Positions 33,573 to 42,195 are shown, numbered from the stretch's first letter. The stretch is DNA of 45,839 bases from Westiellopsis prolifica IICB1 (GCF_004323185.1 NZ_NAPS01000001.1:847289-893127); one strand, 5' to 3'. The notes: generated from the letters alone by a model not told the origin. A program made the numbers and translations.

Positions 33573-34589
33573 ATGCAATTAAAGCCCATTAATCAGCAAG
33601 TAGTCTCGGTCGTTGGTGCTTCCAGTGGTATCGGTCGATTAACAGCATTGAAGTTTGCCAAACGTGGTGCCAAAGTAGTGGTTGCTGCCCGTAGCGAAGC
33701 GGGGCTAAAGTCTTTAGTAGATGAAATTCAAGGTTTTGGTGGTGAGGCTACGTATATAATCGCAGATGTAAGTGATCCTCAACAAGTCAAAGCGATCGCA
33801 GACAAAACGGTAGTCGAATATGGACGGTTGGATAGTTGGGTTCATCTTGCTGCTACAGGTATGATCGCCCCTTTTGAAAAAATCACACCAGAGGAATTTG
33901 AACGAGTCGTTGATGTTACTTTGATGGGACAGGTATATGGCGCAATGGCAGCATTACCTTATCTGAAAAAAGAGGGACGTGGGGCGTTAATTCATGTATC
34001 TTCAATGGAAGGTAGGCGGAGTTTGCCATTGCAAAGTCCCTACTCAACTGCTAAACATGGTTTGGAAGGTTTCTTAGATTCTTTGCGTGTTGAGTTACAG
34101 TACGAAAAATGGCCCATCAGTGTGACGTCGATTTTACCTGCAACAATCAATACACCTTTCTACAACAAGGTTGGCACTAAACTAGGGGTAAAGCCAACTG
34201 GTATACCACCCTACTACCAACCTGAGATCGTTGCTGATGCTATCCTTTACGCTGCTGAACATCCCATGCGTGATTTTATCGTTGGTGATGCTGGGAAGGC
34301 GTTAGATCTTTTACAAAAAATTTCACCTGCTCTTGCAGATACGCTGTTGGCGACGATTGCTTTTGCAGGACAACATACAGCTGAATCCAAGTCAGAAGAC
34401 GATCCAAATAATGTTTTTGCACCAATTTCAGGCTACGATCGCGTAGAAGGAGACTTTAATCAGCTAGCAATACCCTCTTTCCTAGATTGGTTAGATATGA
34501 ATCCACCGTTAAAGTGGGGAGTAGTAGCATTAGCCGCATTAGGCGTTGCTGCGTTTGTGGGCGGATGGCATAGTATCCGGGAAATTTGA
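33573..34589 (+). CDS. Short-chain dehydrogenase/reductase with C-terminal membrane segment
   Basis: 338 residues. The Rossmann nucleotide-binding site is VVGASSGIGR (13-22) and the catalytic Ser/Tyr/Lys are seen as HVSS (about 144), Tyr157 and Lys161 in SPYSTAKHG. Arg/Ala after strand 2 (AARSEAGL) suits NADP(H). A hydrophobic stretch at the C-terminus (WGVVALAALGVAAFVGGW) anchors it in a membrane, which is seen in a cyanobacterial SDR subfamily. The substrate is unknown. GGAGA lies at about 33548, rather far from the ATG. It precedes the tRNA-Ser gene, which is on the other strand. Confidence 0.85.
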   Translation: MQLKPINQQVVSVVGASSGIGRLTALKFAKRGAKVVVAARSEAGLKSLVDEIQGFGGEATYIIADVSDPQQVKAIADKTVVEYGRLDSWVHLAATGMIAPFEKITPEEFERVVDVTLMGQVYGAMAALPYLKKEGRGALIHVSSMEGRRSLPLQSPYSTAKHGLEGFLDSLRVELQYEKWPISVTSILPATINTPFYNKVGTKLGVKPTGIPPYYQPEIVADAILYAAEHPMRDFIVGDAGKALDLLQKISPALADTLLATIAFAGQHTAESKSEDDPNNVFAPISGYDRVEGDFNQLAIPSFLDWLDMNPPLKWGVVALAALGVAAFVGGWHSIREI

Positions 34590-34647
34590 CAATGTAGGTA
34601 TTGATTAGGCGTTTAGGTGTGGGGAATACATTAAATTTTTGCTTAAC

Positions 34648-34731
34648 GGAGAGGGGGGGATTCGAACCCCCGTTAGGTTGCCCTAAAACGCATTTCGAGT
34701 GCGCCGCATTCAACCGCTCTGCCACCTCTCC
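34648..34731 (-). tRNA. tRNA-Ser (anticodon CGA)
   Basis: 84 nt. Acceptor stem GGAGAGG / CCTCTCC, D-arm GGTGGCAGAGCGGTTGAAT, anticodon loop with CTCGAAA (anticodon CGA, reads UCG), long class II variable arm and T-arm GGGGGTTCGAATCCCCC. CCA is not encoded, as usual in cyanobacteria. Confidence 0.95.
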
Positions 34732-34850
34732 AAAAGAGACTTATACTTAATTGATAGCTAAACTATAGCTATGCCTCTGCGATGATAGCATCATCTCATT
34801 ATAGTTTCAATATAAATCACTTATTGACACTCCCACGGCTATCAAAAAAT

Positions 34851-34879
34851 GTAGAGACGTGTCATGGCACGTCTGGTAC
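34851..34879. repeat. Variant of the GTAGAGACG palindrome
   Basis: GTAGAGACGTG(TCATGG)CACGTCTGGTAC: both arms differ from the usual GACGCGA stem but still pair (GACGTG/CACGTC). The rest of 34732-34956 is AT-rich without clear sites. Confidence 0.7.
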
Positions 34880-34956
34880 AAAAAAATATGTTTCACTTTT
34901 AAAGGAAATTGGTATGACTTACTTATTGAGTAAATTATGATCAATTATTATTTAGA

Positions 34957-35628
34957 ATGAATAAGATTATTACCACTTTGACTGAGAGCATCATTGCTTT
35001 TGCAGCTACTAATATTGACGATATCTTCATCTTATTGCTATTTTTTTCCCAAATAAATAATTCTTTTCGCCGTCGGCATATTTTTTTGGGTCAATATCTT
35101 GGTTTTACTCTTATTATTCTTGCTAGTTTACCAGGATTCTTTGGTGGTTTAGTAGTACCACGAGCCTGGATAGGTATATTGGGAATACTACCGATTGCAA
35201 TTGGAATTAAACAATTATTCAGTCAAGAAACAGAAAGAATAGAGATTCAAACAGTGACAAGTGATTTCACTTCATCTGAAACTAATAACCCTCTGTTATC
35301 TTTTATTTCTAGTTTTATCAATCCTCAAACCTATAAAGTTGCTGCAATTACATTTGCTAACGGTGGTGACAATATTGGTATCTATATTCCATTGTTTGCC
35401 GGCATTAACTTTAATAGTTTACTAATTACTCTGGCAGTATTTTTTATTATGGTTGGCGTTTGGTGTGTTGTAGCTTATCTATTAGCTCGGCAAGTAACCA
35501 TAGCCTCTGTTTTAAATCGCTATGGTGCTACTATTGTGCCTTTTGTATTAATTGGTTTAGGTTTTTATATCATGTATGAAAGAGGTACGTTTAGCTTATT
35601 AATACCAATTCTTCGTAAAGCTGCATAG
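34957..35628 (+). CDS. CadD-like cadmium resistance transporter
   Basis: 223 residues with about six membrane helices. Family motifs are ATNIDDIFILLLFFSQ (residues 17-32) and FANGGDNIGIYIPLFA, the paired D(D/N) motifs of the CadD/LysE-superfamily efflux proteins. It should export Cd2+ or a related cation or small solute across the plasma membrane; metal specificity is uncertain because cyanobacterial members are poorly studied. No MerR/ArsR regulator is adjacent. The start ATG has no clear ribosome site. Confidence 0.8.
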   Translation: MNKIITTLTESIIAFAATNIDDIFILLLFFSQINNSFRRRHIFLGQYLGFTLIILASLPGFFGGLVVPRAWIGILGILPIAIGIKQLFSQETERIEIQTVTSDFTSSETNNPLLSFISSFINPQTYKVAAITFANGGDNIGIYIPLFAGINFNSLLITLAVFFIMVGVWCVVAYLLARQVTIASVLNRYGATIVPFVLIGLGFYIMYERGTFSLLIPILRKAA

Positions 35629-35636
35629 AATTTTAC

Positions 35637-35690
35637 ACCTCCCCAACCCTCCCTGCGTGCGTGGAGGGTGCGCGTAGCGCGGGTGGGGTT
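35637..35690. repeat. C/G-rich dispersed palindrome
   Basis: CACCTCCCCAACCCTCCC ... GGAGGGT..GGGTGGGG, with an inner GCGCGTAGCGC. Related to the segment inside the CHAT gene. Confidence 0.6.
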
Positions 35691-35703
35691 CTTCTGTACC
35701 TCA

Positions 35704-35798
35704 CAGGACTTACGCAAGATGTGAGCGAAAACCTTATTCTTGCGTAGCGGTAATTCATGAATTACCGCAAATGCGCGTTATGTTTTGCGTAAGTCCTG
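35704..35798. mobile_element. 95-bp MITE with CAGGACTTACGCAA ends, 5-bp target duplication
   Basis: Terminal inverted repeats CAGGACTTACGCAA (35704-35717) and TTGCGTAAGTCCTG (35785-35798) are perfect. CCTCA is found immediately on each side (35699-35703 and 35799-35803). The interior holds the palindrome GCGGTAATTCATGAATTACCGC in two halves. The interior is unrelated to that of the second copy at 39371. Confidence 0.85.
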
Positions 35799-35844
35799 CC
35801 TCATTAAGATGAAATCTGCTGTAAGTAATCAAGCGAACCTGATA

Positions 35845-36246
35845 TTAAGAATTAATTGAAACCAATTCTTCTAATTCTTCTAGTTCTTCTAGTTCTGGTT
35901 CAACTACCATTAAATGTTGCTCTAAAATTGCCAAATTACGAATATTAGACTTATAGAAAGCATCAAACAAATCACCCACTAAAGGCACTGTACCAACAAC
36001 TGCTTCTAAACCAACATTAAAAATCATTTTGCTTAGATCTTGGCGTGGTATACCAAAGCGAGTAGCTAAATATATAATATAAGCCGAAAATCCTGTACTG
36101 ATTAAATCGCCAGCACCAGGAACTAGACCAATAATGGGGTCTAATCCAATGCGAAAACCAATCAAAGGAATACGTATAGATGTATCCATCAGTTGGCTAA
36201 GTTTACGGATGCGATTGAGAGTAGCAAGGCGTTTCGCAGCGTCCAT
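35845..36246 (-). CDS. DUF4112 domain membrane protein
   Basis: 133 residues. Conserved DUF4112 blocks: LDTS/MDTSIRIPLIGFRIGLDPIIGLVPGAGDLISTGFSAYII, then MIFNVGLEAVVGTVPLVGDLFDAFYKSNIRN. The two hydrophobic GLVPGAGD / GTVPLVGD segments probably sit in the membrane. The acidic C-terminus ELEELEELEELV is encoded by 9-bp repeats and may vary in length. Function unknown; widespread in cyanobacteria and proteobacteria. Confidence 0.87.
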   Translation of the reverse strand: MDAAKRLATLNRIRKLSQLMDTSIRIPLIGFRIGLDPIIGLVPGAGDLISTGFSAYIIYLATRFGIPRQDLSKMIFNVGLEAVVGTVPLVGDLFDAFYKSNIRNLAILEQHLMVVEPELEELEELEELVSINS

Positions 36247-36332
36247 AATTGACTAAAGATTTACACTACTCTTAGATTGCACCAGTTTGATTCTAATCGT
36301 CTTGTATCGTAAGAAAGAGAGAACAGGGAATA

Positions 36333-36376
36333 GGGCATCGGGGATTGAGCATTGGGCATCGGGCATCGGGCATTGG
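36333..36376. repeat. Tandem heptamers GGGCAT(C/T)
   Basis: Six units: GGGCATC, GGGGATT, GAGCATT, GGGCATC, GGGCATC, GGGCATT. The following 36377-36486 is a CT-rich low-complexity run (CTCCCTGCT, CCACACTTCC) with no gene. Confidence 0.8.
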
Positions 36377-36486
36377 TTATTCTCCTTTGTCTCCCTGCTC
36401 CCTGCTAAGAGCTCCCTGCTTCCTTGTCTCCCCACACTTCCCACACTCCCCACACTTCCTTGTCCTCCTTGTCTGTTTTAACCAAA

Positions 36487-37809
36487 CTATCTATAATCCT
36501 GTCGCTGAATTTGGCGTAGACGGGCAGCATCACGCATGTTATATTCAGGGCGACAAAAACGATTTAATTGTGCTTCAAAAAATTCCCGATTTGCTTGTAA
36601 ATGTTTGGGATTAGGATCATCTAATGGATATAAAAGTGCAGTTCGTAATGCTTGAATGACAGCAGAGGTAACATTGTACATTGATCTTTGGAAAGTAATT
36701 CCCAACTGAATCAACATATCATCTTCACCCCGACAATAATTTTTGTAATAATCCAGAAGATATTGGGGCAAGAAATGCAACATATCTTGCATTAAAAGTG
36801 TGGGTGGAATGCCAGCAGTTCCTACAGGAAATACATCGGCGTATAAAATACCGTAGTGGAAATCTTCTTGCTTTTCAGGGACTTGTCTGGCTTGAGCATT
36901 GTAAGATTTTGTACCTCTAAAGGGAGCGGTACGATAGAAAACAGCTTCTACATAGGGTAATGCTGCCTCATAAAGCCAGGTAAAACCCTTAGATTTGGGG
37001 ATAATTTCGTAACATTCACCCCTGATATAAACATGATGATAAATGGGACGTCCGGCGATCGCAAAAATTCCATTGACCAAAAAATTCATCGCATCGGGGA
37101 CACCTTTAAATCCGCCTTCGTCGTAGATGTCGGACATTTCAAAGAATACTGGTGCCATGACTTCCCAGAACAAGCCCAGGTTTGCATAATAAGACATCTG
37201 GCGGCACTGTTCCAAAAACATATCTGGAAACAGTTTATAAAGTCCTAGCATTAAGGGATTACCTTGGAAGTATGCCTTAATTGCGCGATCGGCATTGACT
37301 TTATATTCTTCACTATCCAGATAAGCATCAAATTGATTTACTGGCGCATACATTTTCCGGTGCCAAAGCATTGCGCGCATACAAGCTTCGGCAAATTCCA
37401 TATTTACGCGATCATGAAACAAATGATGAAGTAATTTTGGCATTTTTAAGGTTTCACCCTTTTCCATAAATGCCAAAAGTTCGGGATGGGCTGTTGCTTC
37501 ACCCCGCCAAATTCGCAAGTCAGCATCATCACCAGCATAATGATTATGGCGCTCTAAATACTCCTGAGAAATAAAGTATTTAAAAAAGGGAAAAGGATCT
37601 AAAAATACCTGTTCAGCAATATAAAGTAGATCACGCCAGTAGAAATCCATCGGCACTGCATAAGCTTTATAAATGCCGATAATTTGCATGAGGTTTTCTG
37701 GGGTATCTGGTAACATTGAACCGCCAGCTTCTAAACGATGAATGATTTCGGCAAATTCATGAGTAGAAGGCGGTAATTTAGTCGCTGGTTTTTCTGGAGT
37801 TTTTACCAT
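36487..37809 (-). CDS. CO2 hydration protein of the NDH-1 CO2-uptake complex (CupA/CupB, ChpX/Y)
   Basis: 440 residues over the whole length of the Cup/Chp family: STHEFAEIIHRLEAGGSMLPDTPENLMQIIGIYKAYAVPMDFYWRDLLYIAEQVF, later NRYAGDDADLRIWRGEATAHPELLAF and DMLHFLPQYLLDYYKNYCRGEDDMLIQLG. The protein binds the distal arm of the specialised NDH-1 complex on the cytoplasmic side of the thylakoid and converts CO2 to bicarbonate, using electron flow energy. It starts 7 bp after the ndhD stop, so it is in the same operon. The sequence looks more like CupA (inducible, NdhF3/D3 system) to me, but the lack of a cupS gene after it leaves CupB (NdhF4/D4) open. Confidence 0.92.
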   Translation of the reverse strand: MVKTPEKPATKLPPSTHEFAEIIHRLEAGGSMLPDTPENLMQIIGIYKAYAVPMDFYWRDLLYIAEQVFLDPFPFFKYFISQEYLERHNHYAGDDADLRIWRGEATAHPELLAFMEKGETLKMPKLLHHLFHDRVNMEFAEACMRAMLWHRKMYAPVNQFDAYLDSEEYKVNADRAIKAYFQGNPLMLGLYKLFPDMFLEQCRQMSYYANLGLFWEVMAPVFFEMSDIYDEGGFKGVPDAMNFLVNGIFAIAGRPIYHHVYIRGECYEIIPKSKGFTWLYEAALPYVEAVFYRTAPFRGTKSYNAQARQVPEKQEDFHYGILYADVFPVGTAGIPPTLLMQDMLHFLPQYLLDYYKNYCRGEDDMLIQLGITFQRSMYNVTSAVIQALRTALLYPLDDPNPKHLQANREFFEAQLNRFCRPEYNMRDAARLRQIQRQDYR

Positions 37810-37816
37810 ATCAAGT

Positions 37817-39316
37817 TTATTTCAGAGCTATTTGTGGCGTAGTGGCTTTTTCGATGGGCGGAATCGTTGCAACCATTGCTGTTGTGGTTGGTTCAGTCCA
37901 ACGTACTAACCAAGTTGGTTGTAGTCCTAAAAATAAGATCAAGGCTGACAGAATTAGGGCTGGCATTTTTTCGTGCCATTGGACTCGTGGGTAGTAGGCG
38001 AGGTTATTGTCGAGTTTACCAAAACAGGTACGGTTGAGGAGGATGACAAAGTAAACAGCTGTTAAACCTGTGGCAACTACACATAGTAGGGTAGAGATGG
38101 GGAAGACAGAGAAACTGCCTTGGAAAACGATAAATTCTGCAATGAATCCTGTCATTCCAGGAATACCCGCGCTAGCCATACCGCCTAAAACTAGTAAGGC
38201 GCTGATCAGAGGTAAACCGCGTACGGGACTCATTAAGCCATTGAGTTGATCTAACTCGCGGGTTCCCACCTTAGCTTCTACAACTCCGACTAAGTGGAAG
38301 AGAATGGCGAGAATAATACCATGGCTAACCATTTGGGCAACACCACCAACCAGGGCGAGGGGCGTACTAGCAGCCGCCGCGAGGAGAATGTAACCCATGT
38401 GACCGATGGAACTGTATGCTACCATGCGCTTGATGTCTTTTTGAGCGATCGCGGTTACTGCTCCATACATCGCACTAACGGCGCCCCAAATTGCCAAAGT
38501 GGGTGCGATGGTACTCCAAGCATCGGGAAACAACGCCATCCCAAACCGCAATATTCCGTAGGTTCCTAATTTTGCCAACACTCCACCAAGCAGAATGGCG
38601 ATCGGTGCGGAAGCTTCTACATAAGCATCTGGTAGCCAAGTATGCAAAGGAATCAAGGGAATTTTTATCCCAAAACCGAGTATAATTCCGGCTAAGAGAA
38701 CAATTTGCATTGCTGCCGATAGTGTCTGAGTAGAAATGGCATCGTAGTTAAAACTAGTAGAACCAGTCAGCCAAACAATACCCAAGAAGGAAGCCAGAAT
38801 TAATGCGCCGGAAACAGCTGTGTAAATCAGAAACTTGATACCAGCATATGCCCTTCTTTGCCCACCCCAAATGCTAATTAGTAGATAAAAGGGTATTAAT
38901 TCTAATTCGTAGAATAAGAAGAATAGCAGTAAATTCTCTGCTAAAAAAGCACCTGCTACTCCACCACTCACCAACAAAACTAGAGAGTAAAAAAGTCGAG
39001 GACGTTCTGTTTGTTGACTACTACTGTAAATTGCAATCCAAGTGAGCAAGCTATTTAAAACCAGAAGTAAGATAGAAAGTCCATCTACTCCAATCTGATA
39101 GCTTAAACCAAGAGTTTCAATCCAAGGAAGATACTCTTGTAACTGCATCCCTGGATTGTTGATATCAAATTTGAGTAAAAGGAAAAGATTCCACAACAGT
39201 ACTATTCCAGAAGCAAATAATGCTCCTAAACGCACACGATTAGGAGAAAAACTTCCAGGTAATAAGGCGATGATAGCAGCCGCAAAAATCGGGAGCCAAA
39301 TTAAAACACTGAGCAT
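37817..39316 (-). CDS. ndhD: NAD(P)H dehydrogenase subunit D (CO2-uptake type)
   Basis: 499 residues, about 14 membrane helices. Antiporter-like core: FLFYELELIPFYLLISIWGG with the conserved Glu, SAPIAILLGGVLAKLGTYGILRF, and IKRMVAYSSIGHMGYILLAAA with the conserved Lys and His. This is an Mrp-antiporter-like proton-pumping subunit of NDH-1. Its place beside ndhF and the cup gene marks it as the NdhD3/NdhD4 class that serves CO2 uptake and not respiration. A 282-bp gap filled with repeats separates it from the carbonic anhydrase gene upstream, so an own promoter is possible. Confidence 0.94.
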   Translation of the reverse strand: MLSVLIWLPIFAAAIIALLPGSFSPNRVRLGALFASGIVLLWNLFLLLKFDINNPGMQLQEYLPWIETLGLSYQIGVDGLSILLLVLNSLLTWIAIYSSSQQTERPRLFYSLVLLVSGGVAGAFLAENLLLFFLFYELELIPFYLLISIWGGQRRAYAGIKFLIYTAVSGALILASFLGIVWLTGSTSFNYDAISTQTLSAAMQIVLLAGIILGFGIKIPLIPLHTWLPDAYVEASAPIAILLGGVLAKLGTYGILRFGMALFPDAWSTIAPTLAIWGAVSAMYGAVTAIAQKDIKRMVAYSSIGHMGYILLAAAASTPLALVGGVAQMVSHGIILAILFHLVGVVEAKVGTRELDQLNGLMSPVRGLPLISALLVLGGMASAGIPGMTGFIAEFIVFQGSFSVFPISTLLCVVATGLTAVYFVILLNRTCFGKLDNNLAYYPRVQWHEKMPALILSALILFLGLQPTWLVRWTEPTTTAMVATIPPIEKATTPQIALK

Positions 39317-39370
39317 AATTTGGGATAGTAAAGATATGTTTTCAAACTTTGGTTGCCAATCAATAATTTT

Positions 39371-39463
39371 TAGGACTTACGCAAACTCTACGAATTCTTG
39401 GCGTTCTTGGCCTCTTGGCGGTTCCATAAATTAAGGATTTGGGAAATTTTTGCGTAAGTCCTG
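39371..39463. mobile_element. 93-bp MITE with AGGACTTACGCAA ends inside the CO2-uptake cluster
   Basis: Inverted ends AGGACTTACGCAA (from 39372) and TTGCGTAAGTCCT (to 39462), with one flanking T/G mismatch, and the direct repeat ATTTT on both sides (39366-39370 and 39464-39468). The interior (CTTGGCGTTCTTGGCCTCTTGGCGG) differs from the copy at 35704. It lies between the carbonic anhydrase and ndhD genes. Confidence 0.85.
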
Positions 39464-39511
39464 ATTTTGATCAGATAAAAGCTTCTTTTGTTTGGGGTTA
39501 ATCAAGAGATC

Positions 39512-39557
39512 GTAGTGAGGACTTTAGTCGTTTTTGAGCTAAGACAGCGCTCACTAC
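39512..39557. repeat. Palindrome GTAGTGAG ... CTCACTAC after the carbonic anhydrase gene
   Basis: GTAGTGAG (39512-39519) pairs with CTCACTAC (39550-39557) around an inner GACTTTAGTC. It lies 41 bp beyond the carbonic anhydrase stop codon on the transcribed strand and could cause termination or mark an mRNA 3' end. Confidence 0.6.
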
Positions 39558-39598
39558 AAACTTCTCAATTTTAGATTGTCAGATCACTATTAAAATTG

Positions 39599-40294
39599 CT
39601 AACTTACCATGGTGACTTTACCAGTATCTAAATCATAGTACCCACCAACAATTTTCAGCTTATTTTCTTTAATTAATTGAGCGAGAACGGTAGATTTTTT
39701 CAAATTTTCTACTTGAGCCAAAATGTTAGCTTTACAAGCATTTTCTAACTTGTCTCCAGGCTGATTTTTTGACTGTTCTATACCAGGTTTAATCGCCGCC
39801 AGTAAACTACCAATTTGACCAGGAACTTGAGCGCCTTTGATTGTGGCATCTACCGCACCACATCTTTCATGACCCACGACCATAATTACTTTGGAACCTA
39901 ATACTAAGCTGCCAAATTCAAGACTGCCAGTTTCTTCTGATGTGGCAATATTGCCAGCTACACGACAGACAAATAAATCTCCAAATCCTTGATCAAAAAT
40001 AATTTCTGAAGGAACACGAGAATCTGCACAACCAAGAATCGAAGCAAACGGTTTTTGACCTTTAGCAACTTCTACTAGACGTGTATAATTATTGCGGCTT
40101 TTTTGTTTTCTTTTGACAAATCTTTCATTACCTTCTATGAGTTCTTGTAATGCCTTGTCAGGAGATATATCATTGTTAGCAATTGCTTTTCTTGGAGAAA
40201 ATAATTCCGAAGCAACTCCAGCTGTTAATACTCCTGTACCTACTGTTCCTGCGCCTAACTTCAGTAAATTTCTTCTGGAAAAAATGCCGCTCAT
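39599..40294 (-). CDS. ecaB: Exported beta-type carbonic anhydrase
   Basis: 231 residues. The N-terminus MSGIFSRRNLLKLGAGTVGTG has a twin-arginine (RR) followed by a hydrophobic segment, a Tat-type signal, so the enzyme should act in the periplasm or thylakoid lumen, or be membrane-anchored. The beta-CA zinc site is intact: Cys89, Asp91 and Arg93 in CADSR, His142 and Cys145 in HERCG. It interconverts CO2 and bicarbonate. GGAG precedes the ATG by nine bases. It lies 41 bp after ndhF, inside the CO2-uptake cluster. A homologous thylakoid enzyme, EcaB, is reported to affect CO2 uptake by NDH-1 in Synechocystis, which fits this position. The name is by homology. Confidence 0.92.
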   Translation of the reverse strand: MSGIFSRRNLLKLGAGTVGTGVLTAGVASELFSPRKAIANNDISPDKALQELIEGNERFVKRKQKSRNNYTRLVEVAKGQKPFASILGCADSRVPSEIIFDQGFGDLFVCRVAGNIATSEETGSLEFGSLVLGSKVIMVVGHERCGAVDATIKGAQVPGQIGSLLAAIKPGIEQSKNQPGDKLENACKANILAQVENLKKSTVLAQLIKENKLKIVGGYYDLDTGKVTMVS

Positions 40295-40335
40295 TTAAGA
40301 TGCTCCAACACCAAAATTAACAAAACAAAGCGAGA

Positions 40336-42195
40336 CTAAAACATCATATCTAAAAACTGATTTCCCCAATAGGGCCAGGTGACGAATATTCCTAAAACCC
40401 CGACTCCTAAAAGGACAGTGAAGGCATAAAATTGGGTTTGTCCAGAGGTGCTATATTTGAGACTTTCGCCACCACCAATAGAAGCTAAACCAACTAGGTT
40501 AACAATACCATCAACTACAAAACGATCAACAATATCGGCGAGTTTAGAAATGAGGTCAACACTCAAAACAATGCTCATCCGATAGAGTTTGGGAGTGTAA
40601 AAATCGTAGGCGATTAAATCTTGTAAACCTTTCCAAGGTAGGCGAATTGGTTTTGGTACATTGCCCAAATAAATTGCACCGCTAATACTGCAACCAAAAA
40701 TACTTGACCAAATTAAAAGTAGTGCAACATCTTTATTTAGATCAGCCCAACTCGGTAAAAGTGATAAACTTTGCAATATTAAAGGAAGATGTAAGGTAAA
40801 GGCCATTAAAATAATCATCGGTAGCGCCATTTGCCAGCTAACTTCGGGCGATCGCTCACTCATTTGCTTGGGTTTACTACCAAAAATCAGACAAAATTCT
40901 CTGGTTAAACTAAAAGCTGTCAAAGCATTAACTGCTATGACAATTCCAATCAGCCAAGGTTTTGTTGTCCACAGTCCATCTGCTAATTTCAACAAAGCCC
41001 AAAAGCTACCCAAGGGAGGAAAACCAATTAGCCCCAAAATACCGACTACATAGGCTAATCCAGATATTGGGCGACGTGACCATAGTCCACCCAACTGAGT
41101 GACATTTTGGGTAATACTGTTCCAGATCACAGCACCTGTACTCATCACCAGCAATGCTGCACTCAAAGCGTGGGTAAGTACTAGCAACAGTGCGGCTTCG
41201 TCTTGCTGTGTACCTACGGCGATAAATACCAAACCCAAGTAGGCACTGACAGAATAAGACAAACAGCGTTTAATATCAATTTGAGCGATCGCAATTAAGG
41301 AAGCACCGATTGCTGTGATTGCACCGATACCAATCATCGCCATAGAAACTATCGGCGATAAACTAAAAACAGGTTGTAGTTTAATTAGCACCCAAGCACC
41401 ACTAGCAACTACTACCGAGTTACGCAAAATTGTACTGGGGACAGGGCCTTCCATTGCCTCATCTAACCACAAATGCAAGGGAAATTGAGCGCACTTACCC
41501 ATTGGCCCAGCAATGAGTGCTAAACCTACTAGTGTAATTAGTGTTGGATCAACCTTAGCATTAGCTGACCACTCGGCTAATTCTGTATAATTCCAAGTTC
41601 CTGTTAGAGGCCAAATTGCTAGTACTCCCATCAATAGGAATAAGTCGCCAACCCGCTTGGTTAAGAACGCATCTCTCGCACCAGTGACTACTAAAGGTTG
41701 GCTAAACCACAACCCAACTAGTAAGTAGGTTCCTAGAGTCAGGACTTCCAGAATTACATAGCTAAAGAATAAGTTGTTGCACAAAGCAAGAGCGCATAGT
41801 CCCGCTTCAAATAATCCCAATAAAGAATAAAAACGTCCCCAACCCCAGTCCATTTCCATGTAGCCAATGGCATAAATCTGTGCTAGCAAATTTAAGCCAC
41901 AAACTACGATCATTGCGCCAATACTGATCGAAGATATTTCTAAATCAATGGACAGGTTTAAACCCGCAGTATTCAACCAAGGTATAAATACTTGATAAGC
42001 TGGTTGGTTCCAAGTTCCAGGGAATGCCAAAGTAGCGTGAATAAAGGCTAAAAATGTCATGATCAAATTGACATAACCTGCTGGTCTTGGCCCTGTACGC
42101 CTGATTATTCCCGGCGACCAAGGCACAGCCAAAAGCCCACCTGTTAAGGCATATAAGGGTATCAACCAAACCGTCTCAAGCAGGAATTGAGTCAT
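40336..42195 (-). CDS. ndhF: NAD(P)H dehydrogenase subunit F (CO2-uptake type)
   Basis: ATG at 42195 (MTQFLLETVWLIPLYALTGGLLAVPWSPGIIRRTGPRPAG) is chosen over an in-frame ATG 23 codons upstream because GAGGTG lies right before it; 619 residues. It has about 15 helices; core motifs include WLDEAMEGPVPSTILRNSVVVASG and IKRCLSYSVSAYLGLVF. NdhF is the distal proton-pumping subunit. The short C-terminus and the start GGLLAVPWSPGIIRRTGPRPAGYVN are of the NdhF3/F4 type that carries the Cup protein in NDH-1MS/MS'. It heads the cluster ndhF-carbonic anhydrase-ndhD-cup. Low-CO2 control by NdhR would be expected for the F3 type, but no good operator was found. Confidence 0.93.
   Translation of the reverse strand: MTQFLLETVWLIPLYALTGGLLAVPWSPGIIRRTGPRPAGYVNLIMTFLAFIHATLAFPGTWNQPAYQVFIPWLNTAGLNLSIDLEISSISIGAMIVVCGLNLLAQIYAIGYMEMDWGWGRFYSLLGLFEAGLCALALCNNLFFSYVILEVLTLGTYLLVGLWFSQPLVVTGARDAFLTKRVGDLFLLMGVLAIWPLTGTWNYTELAEWSANAKVDPTLITLVGLALIAGPMGKCAQFPLHLWLDEAMEGPVPSTILRNSVVVASGAWVLIKLQPVFSLSPIVSMAMIGIGAITAIGASLIAIAQIDIKRCLSYSVSAYLGLVFIAVGTQQDEAALLLVLTHALSAALLVMSTGAVIWNSITQNVTQLGGLWSRRPISGLAYVVGILGLIGFPPLGSFWALLKLADGLWTTKPWLIGIVIAVNALTAFSLTREFCLIFGSKPKQMSERSPEVSWQMALPMIILMAFTLHLPLILQSLSLLPSWADLNKDVALLLIWSSIFGCSISGAIYLGNVPKPIRLPWKGLQDLIAYDFYTPKLYRMSIVLSVDLISKLADIVDRFVVDGIVNLVGLASIGGGESLKYSTSGQTQFYAFTVLLGVGVLGIFVTWPYWGNQFLDMMF

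Noticed and set aside
34456-34725. 89-codon minus-strand frame overlapping the tRNA
   Set aside because: It is the translated shadow of tRNA-Ser and of the dehydrogenase gene end.
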